A stretch of DNA of 64,000 nt. Origin: Rothia mucilaginosa (GTDB lineage Bacteria; Actinomycetota; Actinomycetes; Actinomycetales; Micrococcaceae). The notes beneath the pieces are model-generated. The model had not been told where the DNA came from. It saw only the letters and a program-made list of their open reading frames with translations, and made no database searches. Below, piece by piece: positions 1 through 7,714 of this stretch. The number at the start of each line of letters is the position of its first letter. Within the stretch, counting starts at the first letter, position 1. The stretch covers positions 2,046,001 through 2,110,000 of the forward strand of contig NZ_AP014938.1 of assembly GCF_001548235.1 (NCBI RefSeq), given 5' to 3'. Position numbers and translations under genes: made by a program.

Positions 1-720
1 TTCTACCTTGAGCTGTCCACCCGCGACACTGAGGGTGATAAGAAGGACAAGTTCATCGGTACCGATGAGCAGTGGGAAGAGGCTACCGCGGTTCTGGAGC
101 AGGTCGCGAAGGAGACCGGTCTGGAGCTTGTTCCGGATCCGGGTGGTGCTGCGTTCTACGGTCCGAAGATTTCGGTTCAGGCGAAGGACGCGATTGGCCG
201 TACCTGGCAGATGTCGACCGTGCAGTACGACTTTAACCAGCCGAGCCGTTTCGGTCTGGAGTACCAGGCTGCGGACGGCACCGTGCAGGAGCCGGTCATG
301 ATTCACTCGGCGAAGTTCGGCTCGATTGAGCGCTTCCTGGGTGTGCTGACCGAGCACTACGCGGGTGCGTTCCCGGCATGGCTGTCGCCGGTTCAGGTGA
401 TTGGTGTGCCGGTGGCTGAGGCGTTCAACGACTACATGACTGAGATCGCGGATAAGCTGCGTGCGCACGGTGTGCGTGTTGAGGTGGATTACGGTTCGGA
501 TCGCTTCACGAAGAAGATTCGTACTGCGTCTACTGAGAAGGTTCCGTTCATTCTGATTGCTGGCGGTGAGGATGCGGAGCACGGCGCTGTTTCGTTCCGT
601 TTCCGCGGCAACAAGCAGGAGAACGGTGTGCCCGTGGATGAGGCTGTGGCACGTATTGTGGAGCATATCCGCAACCGCGTGAACGAAGACCCCAAGCCCA
701 GCACTGAGGCTGCTGAATAG
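1..720 (+). CDS. thrS: Threonyl-tRNA synthetase, C-terminal part (5' truncated by window edge)
   Basis: Charges tRNA-Thr with threonine in the cytoplasm. The frame is open from base 1 and ends at TAG 718-720, leaving the last 239 residues. The visible part covers the end of the class II catalytic core ([29 protein letters not shown], then [20 protein letters not shown]) and the complete anticodon-binding domain ([13 protein letters not shown], then [20 protein letters not shown]). The internal ATG at 211 is not a start, because the homologous protein continues upstream of it. A hairpin terminator follows at 751-797. In many actinobacteria the next gene is the HIT hydrolase; here that gene lies 14 kb away. 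Confidence 0.97.
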   Translation, partial: FYLELSTRDTEGDKKDKFIGTDEQWEEATAVLEQVAKETGLELVPDPGGAAFYGPKISVQAKDAIGRTWQMSTVQYDFNQPSRFGLEYQAADGTVQEPVMIHSAKFGSIERFLGVLTEHYAGAFPAWLSPVQVIGVPVAEAFNDYMTEIADKLRAHGVRVEVDYGSDRFTKKIRTASTEKVPFILIAGGEDAEHGAVSFRFRGNKQENGVPVDEAVARIVEHIRNRVNEDPKPSTEAAE

Positions 721-750
721 TACTAGGCTTTCTGGTCTAACTCATATATA

Positions 751-797
751 GAAACCACCCCCTTTGCGGCGACAAGCTGCGGAGGGGGTGGTTTCTT
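751..797 (+). terminator. Rho-independent terminator of thrS
   Basis: Arms AAACCACCCCC and GGGGGTGGTTT enclose a loop holding a second small GC stem. The hairpin is followed by a T-rich run and lies 30 bases after the thrS stop codon. Confidence 0.9.
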
Positions 798-1094
798 TAT
801 GTTTTGAGGAGGCAAGGGTGGGGGAGTGCGGTTGGGTGGAGAAAAGTGTGTTGTGGTGGAGTTTTTCCTAGTCCGGGGGCGTGTCTTCGTGCTAGTGTAA
901 GTGATGGTGCTAACGTTCGTTGCCGTTCGTAAGTGCCGGTAATTGTACGATTCGGATAAGGGTGTCTGAGCGGCAGATGAGTACTGTGTTTGCTGTCCCT
1001 GAGGGCTATCCTGGTCTACAAATTCAAGGAGGAATCTATAAGTATTTTTATTAAGGAAAATTATTAATCGTTTCTTAAATACTAGGAGAATTTC
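798..1094. other. Gap between thrS terminator and the Gabija-like operon
   Basis: No gene is visible. Base composition shifts from GC-rich to clearly AT-rich at about 1020, which is the likely left edge of the acquired segment. An AAGGAGG at 1026-1032 is not followed by a start codon. AGGAG at 1083-1087 is the ribosome binding site of the next gene. No integrase, tRNA or clear direct repeat was seen. Confidence 0.5.
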
Positions 1095-3215
1095 ATGAGA
1101 ATTGATTCGGCAAAAATCAGAGGGTATCGATTGTTGGAAGAGGCAGATATTTCTTTTAATAATGAGGGTGGGGCCACAGTTATAGTTGGACCCAATAACT
1201 GTGGCAAAACATCCTTTGTAGAGATATTCTACAAGTTCATAGAATCAGGTAATCAAAATGATTTTACTGTAGATGATTTTTCGATTGCCCAGCGCATAAA
1301 ATTACAGGAATCTGCTACCGATATCCAAGAGTATTTCAAGGAAATAGAGAGGGAGGGTGATTTAGAAGAAAACTTGAAGAAAAAGTTTATCGAATCACTA
1401 CCAGAGATTTCTCTGGAGGTAAAATTTTCATATCAAGATGAAGATAACATAATTCCTTTGTACCGACTGATTACAAATTTAGATGAAGAAGATAACACTG
1501 CTCGACTTGCCTGCAGATATTTCGTCGCTGATTCGAGTAAGCTATTTGATGAATATAAAGAGTATGTTCTGAATAGGAGCGGAGAAAACGATGGGCTCGG
1601 GTGCGATATCCTCAAGTTTATCTCTCGTAGAAAGAATACGTTCAAAATTGAATATGCCGCAATAGAAGAAGGGGCAGAATATTATAAAAAAACTGTTCCT
1701 GATTGCGGAGTGTACAAGAAAGTTGAACGGTCGGCAGTTGAAAATGCAATTAAGTGTCATTTTATATATGCACAGAATAGGTTTGATGACACGACACGTG
1801 ATTCCATGCATGGTCTTTCGAAAGTATTTTATAAATACTTTAGGAGTCTTATTTCGAAAGAACAGATTGATTTGAATGTTTTAGAAGGAAGGGTAAATAA
1901 GATTTCTGAGATGCATGACGTACAGTATAAATCATCATTCGATGCAGTTATTGGCAGCCTTAAAGAGATTGGGTACGGAGAATCCCTGCCGACACCAAAA
2001 GTTATATCAGACATTGAGTTTGAAAACTTTATGGATAATAATGTAAAAGTTGTATATGGAGATTCCTCAGGTGATTTTTCTGAGGGACATAACGGCTTAG
2101 GGTATTCAAAGTTAATATATATCATTCTTCAAGTTTCATTATTTATTGAGAATATTAAAAATATGGAGCCACGCCCTGGAGTTAATGTTATTTTTGTTGA
2201 GGAACCGGAGGCTCATCTTCATCCGCAGATGCAGGAGGTATTTATTCGGTATATTGGAGAATATATTGAAAAGCAACTTGAAAAAATAGAGGACAATACT
2301 GGAGTGTCCGCACACCTGGTGGTTACAACTCACTCGTCGCATATTATTGCCGAGAATGGATTTACGGGGATTAGGTATTTCAGCCTAATAAACGATAGCA
2401 TCGACAAAAAAACAATTATTAAAGATTTGGGAGTTTTCTCTAAAAATATAGATAAATACACCCTTAAGTTTCTGAGAAAGTATATGGAGCTTCGACCTTG
2501 CGATATATTTTTTGCAGACAAATCTATTCTTATTGAGGGAGTTACTGAGCGTATCCTCATGCCTGAAATGATTAAAAAAGTATCTGATAAAGCACAGGAG
2601 AATGGGGGTAGTCGTTTGGATAAAGAGTATATTTCCATTATTGAAGTAGGTGGAGCTCATGCTATGAGGTTTAAGGAGTTAATCAATTTTATTGGTATTC
2701 CTGCATTGATTATTACTGATATTGATAGCTCGTGCATGGTATCTGGTAAGTCGCAAAAGTGTGAGCCGACGCAAAAGAATGCATTTACACTGAATCCTAC
2801 CTTGAGAAGTTTGTATAGTGATATAAAAGAGAAACGAGAAAATGATGAATCAGCGCAACTTTATACTGATACGCTATTGTCTCTTAAATCGGAGGACAAG
2901 GTAGCCGAAGGTGGGAATATAAGAGTATCCTATCAAATTCCGGAAAATGGTAGGGAGCCTTCAGGTAGAAGTTTCGAAGAGGCGTTTATCATTGCCAACG
3001 CATCTACAATTCATAACCAGAAAGCTACTATTAAGTCAGGCCTTACCAATAAGCTGAGGGAACAAAAAACAGATCATGATATATTGATGAACTCATACAT
3101 GATAGCTACGTCTATATCAGGTAAAGCAGATTTTGCGTTGGATATTCTAATGCTTGATGGATGGGATGTTCCTAAGTACATCAGAGAGGGTCTGGAATGG
3201 CTGAACAAAGCGTAG
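1095..3215 (+). CDS. gajA: GajA-like OLD-family ATPase/TOPRIM endonuclease (Gabija-type defence)
   Basis: Probable nuclease subunit of a Gabija anti-phage system; in studied Gabija systems GajA is a nucleotide-regulated DNA nickase. The 706-residue product has an N-terminal ABC/SMC-like ATPase (Walker A VGPNNCGKTS at 31-40, signature region HNGLGYSKL near 332-340, Walker B IFVEEPEAHLHP near 366-377, H-loop TTHSSH near 411-416). A C-terminal TOPRIM domain follows, with acidic residues E481 (LIEGVTER) and D542/D544 (ITDIDSS). AGGAG lies 6 bases before the ATG. It is longer than the founding GajA (578 residues, from memory). It is AT-rich compared with thrS. The stop overlaps the helicase gene by 19 bases, so the two are translationally coupled. 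A stand-alone class 1 OLD nuclease is the alternative, but the downstream UvrD gene argues for Gabija. Confidence 0.88.
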   Translation: MRIDSAKIRGYRLLEEADISFNNEGGATVIVGPNNCGKTSFVEIFYKFIESGNQNDFTVDDFSIAQRIKLQESATDIQEYFKEIEREGDLEENLKKKFIESLPEISLEVKFSYQDEDNIIPLYRLITNLDEEDNTARLACRYFVADSSKLFDEYKEYVLNRSGENDGLGCDILKFISRRKNTFKIEYAAIEEGAEYYKKTVPDCGVYKKVERSAVENAIKCHFIYAQNRFDDTTRDSMHGLSKVFYKYFRSLISKEQIDLNVLEGRVNKISEMHDVQYKSSFDAVIGSLKEIGYGESLPTPKVISDIEFENFMDNNVKVVYGDSSGDFSEGHNGLGYSKLIYIILQVSLFIENIKNMEPRPGVNVIFVEEPEAHLHPQMQEVFIRYIGEYIEKQLEKIEDNTGVSAHLVVTTHSSHIIAENGFTGIRYFSLINDSIDKKTIIKDLGVFSKNIDKYTLKFLRKYMELRPCDIFFADKSILIEGVTERILMPEMIKKVSDKAQENGGSRLDKEYISIIEVGGAHAMRFKELINFIGIPALIITDIDSSCMVSGKSQKCEPTQKNAFTLNPTLRSLYSDIKEKRENDESAQLYTDTLLSLKSEDKVAEGGNIRVSYQIPENGREPSGRSFEEAFIIANASTIHNQKATIKSGLTNKLREQKTDHDILMNSYMIATSISGKADFALDILMLDGWDVPKYIREGLEWLNKA

Positions 3216-4879
3216 ATCAAAAGATAAAAGAGTGCGTCGACAATAATAAAAATTTTGTGCTTGATGCGGGCGCTGGATCGGGTAAGACAAGCACCCTTAC
3301 TGAGACTCTTAAGAAACTCCTTAAATGGCGAGGTGAAGAGTATAGGTGTACCGGTCAAAAAATCGTGTGCATCACCTATACGAATGTCGCAGCCAATGAA
3401 ATTATGAGCAGGATTAACGATGACTCCCGTGTGCATGTTTCAACAATTCACAGTTTCCTGTGGTCGATTATAGGTAACTATCAAAAAGAGTTGAGGGAAT
3501 CCCTCATAGAGATGAACGGTACGTTGGAAAGTGGAAAAAGGGTGGAAAATTTGGCGACCGAACTAGAATATAAGGATATAAGTTATGTGGATTATAGAGA
3601 TTTTAGAAAAGGAAAAATAGGTCATGACGATGTAATAGAGCTGTCGTATCTGATGTTTAAAACGCACTCTAAGTTATCAAGAATTGTAGCCGATTTGTAT
3701 CCTGTTATCTTTATTGATGAATATCAGGACACTAGTGAAAAAGTTATCGATATTATTTTGAATACAATTGGAGATAGATACAAAGATAGAGTATTGATTG
3801 GCTTGTTCGGAGATTGGATGCAGAGTATATATGAGTCTGGTGTGGGCAAGGTTAATCCTGAGGACAAGGGCCTGGAACGCATTGTTAAGGAAGAGAATTA
3901 CCGATCCTCGAATAGGGTTGTTCAAGTACTTAACAAAATTCGAGGTGATATTTGTGGGGATATTTATCAAGCTCCCCACTTGGGTCTTGATGGGCAAGCT
4001 AAATTCTATTACAGAAAACAAGGCAATAGTGAGTCCGCTTTAAGGGATTTAAAGATGATGTTAGAGATTGATAGCAGTTGGGGTTCTGAAATGAAAATTC
4101 TTGCCCTTACAAATAGGATTGTGGCTATGCATTCTGGGTGGGAAACATTGCGTTCTGTTTATAATGGATATGCTAAGGAAGATGCGCGATTTAAAGTGGA
4201 TAATCTATTGAGTAACAAAGATCCTTATAGTGATCTTTATGAATATATTGAAAGTATTTTGTTGGCCTATGAGGATAACGATAATGTGGAACTATATAGG
4301 ATATTCAAAAATCGAATTAATGAAGAAGGGTATATAAATAAATTTGGGTTGTTTAAAAGAGATTTATCTAAGTGTTTATCTGATTTATGGAACTACTGTT
4401 CTAATAGTTCAATTGAAGAAGTCTGCTCTTATATTTTGGGTAAGGATATGTTTCCTAAGAATCCTGATATAAGTAGACTACTTCGGGAAGCGCGCTCTGA
4501 AATTGTTTGTGCTAGTGGGTCAAAAAATGGTCCAGTTTATTACTTGAAGGATTGTAAATATTCTGAAGTTCGTGCTATGAGGAAGTATAAAAACGAGATG
4601 ACCCCTTTTTCCACTCAACATGGAACTAAAGGGGCTGAATATAAGAATATTATTGTAATTTTAGATAATGGTAAATGGCATAAATATAATTTTGAATCTG
4701 CATTGACGAATAATGGCAATAATAAAACTAGAGAAACCTATAATAGGTCCCTAAATATATTGTATGTCTCTCTATCTAGAGCTCGTAATAACTTGGCAGT
4801 TCTTATGGTCGATCCAAATAGTAGTATATTACGTGCTGCTCGTGATATTTTTGGGGAAGATAATGTTATTGAGTTTTAG
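3197..4879 (+). CDS. gajB: GajB-like UvrD/Rep-family helicase (Gabija-type defence)
   Basis: Probable superfamily 1 helicase-like partner of the upstream OLD nuclease; in known Gabija systems GajB binds the GajA assembly and is activated by DNA ends. The 560-residue protein shows motif I AGAGSGKT (24-31), TYTNVAANE and STIHSFLW, motif II FIDEYQDTS (172-180), motif III LFGDWMQSIY, motif IV NYRSSNRVV, motif V QHGTKGAEYKNI and motif VI LYVSLSRARNNL, so the helicase core is complete. The ATG lies inside the end of gajA and is preceded by GAGAGGG. The AT-rich composition matches gajA and not the core genes. A symmetrical hairpin at 4917-4967 closes the operon. Confidence 0.88.
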   Translation: MAEQSVDQKIKECVDNNKNFVLDAGAGSGKTSTLTETLKKLLKWRGEEYRCTGQKIVCITYTNVAANEIMSRINDDSRVHVSTIHSFLWSIIGNYQKELRESLIEMNGTLESGKRVENLATELEYKDISYVDYRDFRKGKIGHDDVIELSYLMFKTHSKLSRIVADLYPVIFIDEYQDTSEKVIDIILNTIGDRYKDRVLIGLFGDWMQSIYESGVGKVNPEDKGLERIVKEENYRSSNRVVQVLNKIRGDICGDIYQAPHLGLDGQAKFYYRKQGNSESALRDLKMMLEIDSSWGSEMKILALTNRIVAMHSGWETLRSVYNGYAKEDARFKVDNLLSNKDPYSDLYEYIESILLAYEDNDNVELYRIFKNRINEEGYINKFGLFKRDLSKCLSDLWNYCSNSSIEEVCSYILGKDMFPKNPDISRLLREARSEIVCASGSKNGPVYYLKDCKYSEVRAMRKYKNEMTPFSTQHGTKGAEYKNIIVILDNGKWHKYNFESALTNNGNNKTRETYNRSLNILYVSLSRARNNLAVLMVDPNSSILRAARDIFGEDNVIEF

Positions 4880-4916
4880 GGTATAAGGTGCATGTAAACT
4901 CTATATTCATAAGATG

Positions 4917-4967
4917 AGAAAGAAGACCTGGGGGGTGTTACTAAAGTAATACCCACCAGGTCTTCTT
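4917..4967. terminator. Bidirectional hairpin between gajB and the GIY-YIG gene
   Basis: Arms AGAAGACCTGG (4921-4931) and CCAGGTCTTCT (4956-4966) pair perfectly, and an inner GGGT/ACCC stem extends them. A-rich on the left and T-rich on the right, so it can serve both converging genes. Confidence 0.85.
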
Positions 4968-4990
4968 CAGATGTGGTTATAGGAAAGGGG

Positions 4991-6034
4991 CTAGCCCTGC
5001 GAACCTTCAAGGTTCTGCAGGAATGCACCTAGCGAAATGCTAGGGTCAGATTCGAGCACCCAATCAGCATTGCCACTCGATGAACTGCCAACCACAAACT
5101 TAGATGCAGCAGACTGGCTCGTAAATTCAATTGGAATCACAATTCGCAGGCCATCGAGGCAACCAGCTACACGCTGTTTATCGCGTGCCTCTTCGAGGGC
5201 TTCCAGCTCCTTCAGATACCTGGGATCAGCCTTCGTGGGCTTGCGTACAGGTAGAACCTCACCCTCGAAAACTTCGACGTTCACGCGTTCCCCCGGGGAG
5301 CCTACGATTCGTGCACGAGCGGGGTTCGCCATCTTCTTGCGCTTGATACGGAACACTGCGTCAGTGAAAGCCGGGTGAGACTCTGGGCGAGAATCGTCGG
5401 GAAATGGGGTTGCAGCGATAGGAGTCTCCTCGGAATGGCTCTCCTGTGCGCTCTGTTCTGTCTCCGAATGCGAATTAGTAACACTTGAAGCAACCGTATC
5501 CAAGGTCGGGACTGGCTCAAACATGTAGTGACCGCTCGCACGAAGCATCAGAAGAACCTCATGGACGAAGGGACGGAGAATAGCCTTCTTGACCTTCGCG
5601 ATATTCCCCGAGAACGGTATATTGCCGTTTTCCAATGCGTAGCGATTGGCCTTCTGTGCCTGACGGCAGAATGCGCTCTCCAGGTAGTTGAGTTCTGTCG
5701 CTTCCCACGAATTATCGGTAGGGGCAATCAGATATGCAGTATCCCAGAAATCTTTTTGGCGGTCATGCTCACGAATGCGACCCATGAGTCCATTACCGTT
5801 TACGCGCTTTGCAGCCTGACCGACATAGATACGCGGATTATCAGCTGAAGAGTTCGTGAGGAAGTAGATACCCGAGAATTGTAGCTCGTCCTCCTCCTTG
5901 TACTTATCCAATAGGGTACGAGGCAACTTATCAATCGTGATGTTGCGGTTATATAGCTGGTAGGTAACACGTTCCGTAACATCGCCTTCCCAGAGGGTCG
6001 TATGTAGCTGAACGGTAGTGTGAACGGTAGACAC
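4991..6034 (-). CDS. GIY-YIG nuclease family protein with C-terminal DUF4357
   Basis: Probable DNA-cleaving protein of unknown target, possibly part of the defence cluster. The GTG at 6034 is preferred because AAAGGAG lies just upstream; the longer frame to 6112 has no such site. The 347-residue product has a GIY-YIG domain with GIY at 55-57 (FSGIYFL), YVG at 70-72 (RIYVGQA), an arginine in GRIREHD and a glutamate in NYLESAFC, which match the expected catalytic layout. The C-terminal 60 residues (AASKFVVGSSSSGNADW) resemble DUF4357. The middle is acidic, Ser/Glu/Pro-rich and probably flexible. Transcribed toward gajB. A decayed fragment of a paralogue lies upstream at 6181-6330. Confidence 0.8.
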   Translation of the reverse strand: MSTVHTTVQLHTTLWEGDVTERVTYQLYNRNITIDKLPRTLLDKYKEEDELQFSGIYFLTNSSADNPRIYVGQAAKRVNGNGLMGRIREHDRQKDFWDTAYLIAPTDNSWEATELNYLESAFCRQAQKANRYALENGNIPFSGNIAKVKKAILRPFVHEVLLMLRASGHYMFEPVPTLDTVASSVTNSHSETEQSAQESHSEETPIAATPFPDDSRPESHPAFTDAVFRIKRKKMANPARARIVGSPGERVNVEVFEGEVLPVRKPTKADPRYLKELEALEEARDKQRVAGCLDGLRIVIPIEFTSQSAASKFVVGSSSSGNADWVLESDPSISLGAFLQNLEGSQG

Positions 6035-6123
6035 GGTGCTCCTTTGCCGTCGTGAGTTAGTAAAAATCTCCACTAGTAATGATACAGCCATGAGGCTTGA
6101 GGAAGCCTGCATCAGTCATACAC

Positions 6124-6174
6124 AAAGAGGACCCGGCTTGCCATCCTTTTGGATAGCTCGCCGGGTCCTCTTTT
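6124..6174. terminator. Hairpin of the GGACCCGGC family, copy 1
   Basis: Arms AAAGAGGACCCGGC (6124-6137) and GCCGGGTCCTCTTT (6160-6173) pair perfectly, with a small ATCC/GGAT inner stem. It follows no plus-strand gene, but it sits where a minus-strand terminator for the pseudogene fragment at 6181-6330 would be. Confidence 0.75.
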
Positions 6175-6180
6175 AATGTT

Positions 6181-6330
6181 GTTGGGGGCGAGGTAGCCCT
6201 GAGAACCTTCAAAATTCTGTATGGAGACATCTAGCAAATAACCTGACCAGTAGTTGCAAGCCATGAATTTTGTTGATGTCGAGGCAGCAGGGGCTATTTT
6301 CCACAGGTCATCTTTTCTTCGTCATACATA
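6181..6330 (-). pseudogene. Decayed 3' end of a second DUF4357 gene
   Basis: Bases 6190-6240 (core TAGCCCTG, GAACCTTCAA, TTCTG, CTAGC) closely match the last 50 bases of the GIY-YIG/DUF4357 gene (4991-5040) at most positions and in the same orientation. The stop codon equivalent is changed and the frame that encoded the tail is interrupted. Weaker similarity continues to about 6300. No intact reading frame remains. It is probably the remnant of a tandem paralogue, with hairpin 6124-6174 as its old terminator. Confidence 0.6.
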
Positions 6331-6445
6331 GCTCTAGACTGCTAATGTGGTAGTAATGCAAACATCCATAGCCATGCAGAAAATGGGTAGCTGGATGGCT
6401 CTGAGAATGATGTGCTGCTGTTGATGATTGAGGGAGTGTGAGCGT

Positions 6446-6601
6446 ATGAAGTCGAATAAGTATGTTCCTGTTGGGATGCTGTTCTTGATCCTGGCAATTA
6501 TCTTGAACGTAGTGTCAAATGTGAGTGACCTAGTGATTGGAATTCTCTACGGCATCTCGATAGCAGTATTGATTATTGGACTATTTAATAGTCGAAAATA
6601 A
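6446..6601 (+). CDS. Small two-helix membrane protein, 51 residues
   Basis: Function unknown. ATG is preceded by GAGGGAG with normal spacing. The product starts MKSNKYVPVGMLFLILAII, has two hydrophobic stretches (about residues 8-24 and 29-46) separated by NVSD, and ends with a basic NSRK tail. This predicts a hairpin in the membrane with both termini inside. A terminator-like hairpin follows within 25 bases, which supports a real transcription unit. No homologue is recognised. Confidence 0.6.
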   Translation: MKSNKYVPVGMLFLILAIILNVVSNVSDLVIGILYGISIAVLIIGLFNSRK

Positions 6602-6622
6602 GTGCTGTAGCAAGCAAAACGG

Positions 6623-6660
6623 ACCCGGCGGGCTATCTATCAGATGCCCTCCGGGTTTTT
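6623..6660 (+). terminator. Hairpin of the GGACCCGGC family, copy 2
   Basis: Arms ACCCGGCGGGC (6623-6633) and GCCCTCCGGGT (6646-6656) with one internal mismatch, followed by TTTTT. It lies 22 bases after the small membrane protein gene. Confidence 0.8.
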
Positions 6661-6730
6661 CGGGAAGCAAAGTTTGTTGACGAAGAAGTAGCGGGCTTAG
6701 CTGTTGAAGCGTATTTGAAAGGGGCAAAGT

Positions 6731-7000
6731 ATGGCAAGTGTTCAGGTGATGAAGGAGCGGGCTCGTATTGCGGGTCGTTTCAACCTGTCTGCTCGCCGAA
6801 ACCCGGAACATAAGGCACTTGTTGTGCTCGCCGCGCAGAAGGTGGGAGGGGAGTGCCATGTTATCCCCGGTGCTCCCGGTGAAGATGAGACTGACGTGCT
6901 CCGCCGCGCACGCAAGGTTGCAGCAGGCGGTAAGCCGGTCATTATCGTGACCGAGGCTGACGGGGAGCTTTCCGCCCGCCTTTTTAATGCAGATATATAA
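6731..7000 (+). CDS. Hypothetical protein, 89 residues
   Basis: Not recognised. ATG is preceded by AAAGGGG. The protein is basic at the N terminus (MKERARIAGRFNLSARR), then has an alternating hydrophobic pattern (ALVVLAAQKVGG, PVIIVTEADGE) that suggests a small alpha/beta fold. It has no signal peptide or membrane segment. Codon use is like the GC-rich core, unlike the gene after it. It lies between hairpin copy 2 and a membrane protein gene and may be co-transcribed with the latter. Confidence 0.55.
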   Translation: MASVQVMKERARIAGRFNLSARRNPEHKALVVLAAQKVGGECHVIPGAPGEDETDVLRRARKVAAGGKPVIIVTEADGELSARLFNADI

Positions 7001-7055
7001 ATATCTGCGCTATCATTCAAGAATTTCTATTATTCTGTATATCGAGGAGAATTTG

Positions 7056-7637
7056 GTGGCTATTAATATGGAAACCACAGCAAAATATATAGCAGACAAA
7101 AACCTTTTCTCGAAAGCTTTCTGCGTTTTCGTATCTGCTTACTCTATGTCGGTAATTTACTCTCTTTGGAACCATACAGGACTGAGCGGCCTTATGGGTA
7201 TTTCAAAATTTCTTGACTGGGTTCATTTTGACGCTCTAGCCAGGCCAGTTGCCGATGTTGCTACTTTCCTTCAGCAAGAATCCTTGCCTGAGTTGCAGAA
7301 TATAATTTGTATCGCGGGATGGATATGTATGTCTGTTAGTGCTATTTCCATGAAGCAGATTAGGAGTGGAGGACTGCAGATTGTAGCCTTTACTCTATGG
7401 GTGTTTGTGCTGTGGGATTTTCATGCATTTAATTTTCTGGGGATTTTTTCTTTAATTTTTCTGGCGGCTTTATCTTTTTCAGAGCAGAATCCGACGTGTT
7501 TACGGGATAAGAAGTCGCGTTCTGAAGTATTGGAGAGCATGATTGTGCTGATGTTGTATATAGGGGTTTATGTAGTGTATATACCACTTGTATTTATTGC
7601 GATATTTAGCGGAATGTGGTCGTTCAAAAATAAATGA
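7056..7637 (+). CDS. Hypothetical integral membrane protein
   Basis: Function unknown. The GTG at 7056 is chosen because GGAGA lies 6 bases upstream; the longer ATG at 6987 overlaps the previous gene and has no binding site. The 193-residue product has four or five hydrophobic segments, including SKAFCVFVSAYSMSVIYSLW near the N terminus, IICIAGWICMSVSAI, LQIVAFTLWVFVLWDF, a FLGIFSLIFLAALSF stretch and a C-terminal MIVLMLYIGVYVVYIPLVF. A hydrophilic KKSRSE linker precedes the last segment. Somewhat AT-rich. A bidirectional hairpin at 7643-7687 ends the unit. Confidence 0.6.
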   Translation: MAINMETTAKYIADKNLFSKAFCVFVSAYSMSVIYSLWNHTGLSGLMGISKFLDWVHFDALARPVADVATFLQQESLPELQNIICIAGWICMSVSAISMKQIRSGGLQIVAFTLWVFVLWDFHAFNFLGIFSLIFLAALSFSEQNPTCLRDKKSRSEVLESMIVLMLYIGVYVVYIPLVFIAIFSGMWSFKNK

Positions 7638-7642
7638 TTAGC

Positions 7643-7687
7643 AAGGGACCCGGCAGGCTAGCACTAAGATAGCCCGCCGGGTCCCTT
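7643..7687. terminator. Hairpin of the GGACCCGGC family, copy 3
   Basis: Arms AAGGGACCCGGC (7643-7654) and GCCGGGTCCCTT (7676-7687) pair perfectly, with an inner GGCTA/TAGCC stem. It sits between the convergent membrane protein and FAD/Fe-S enzyme genes. Confidence 0.85.
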
Positions 7688-7714
7688 CCTTTATGCTGCT
7701 ATGCGCTCAGCCTG

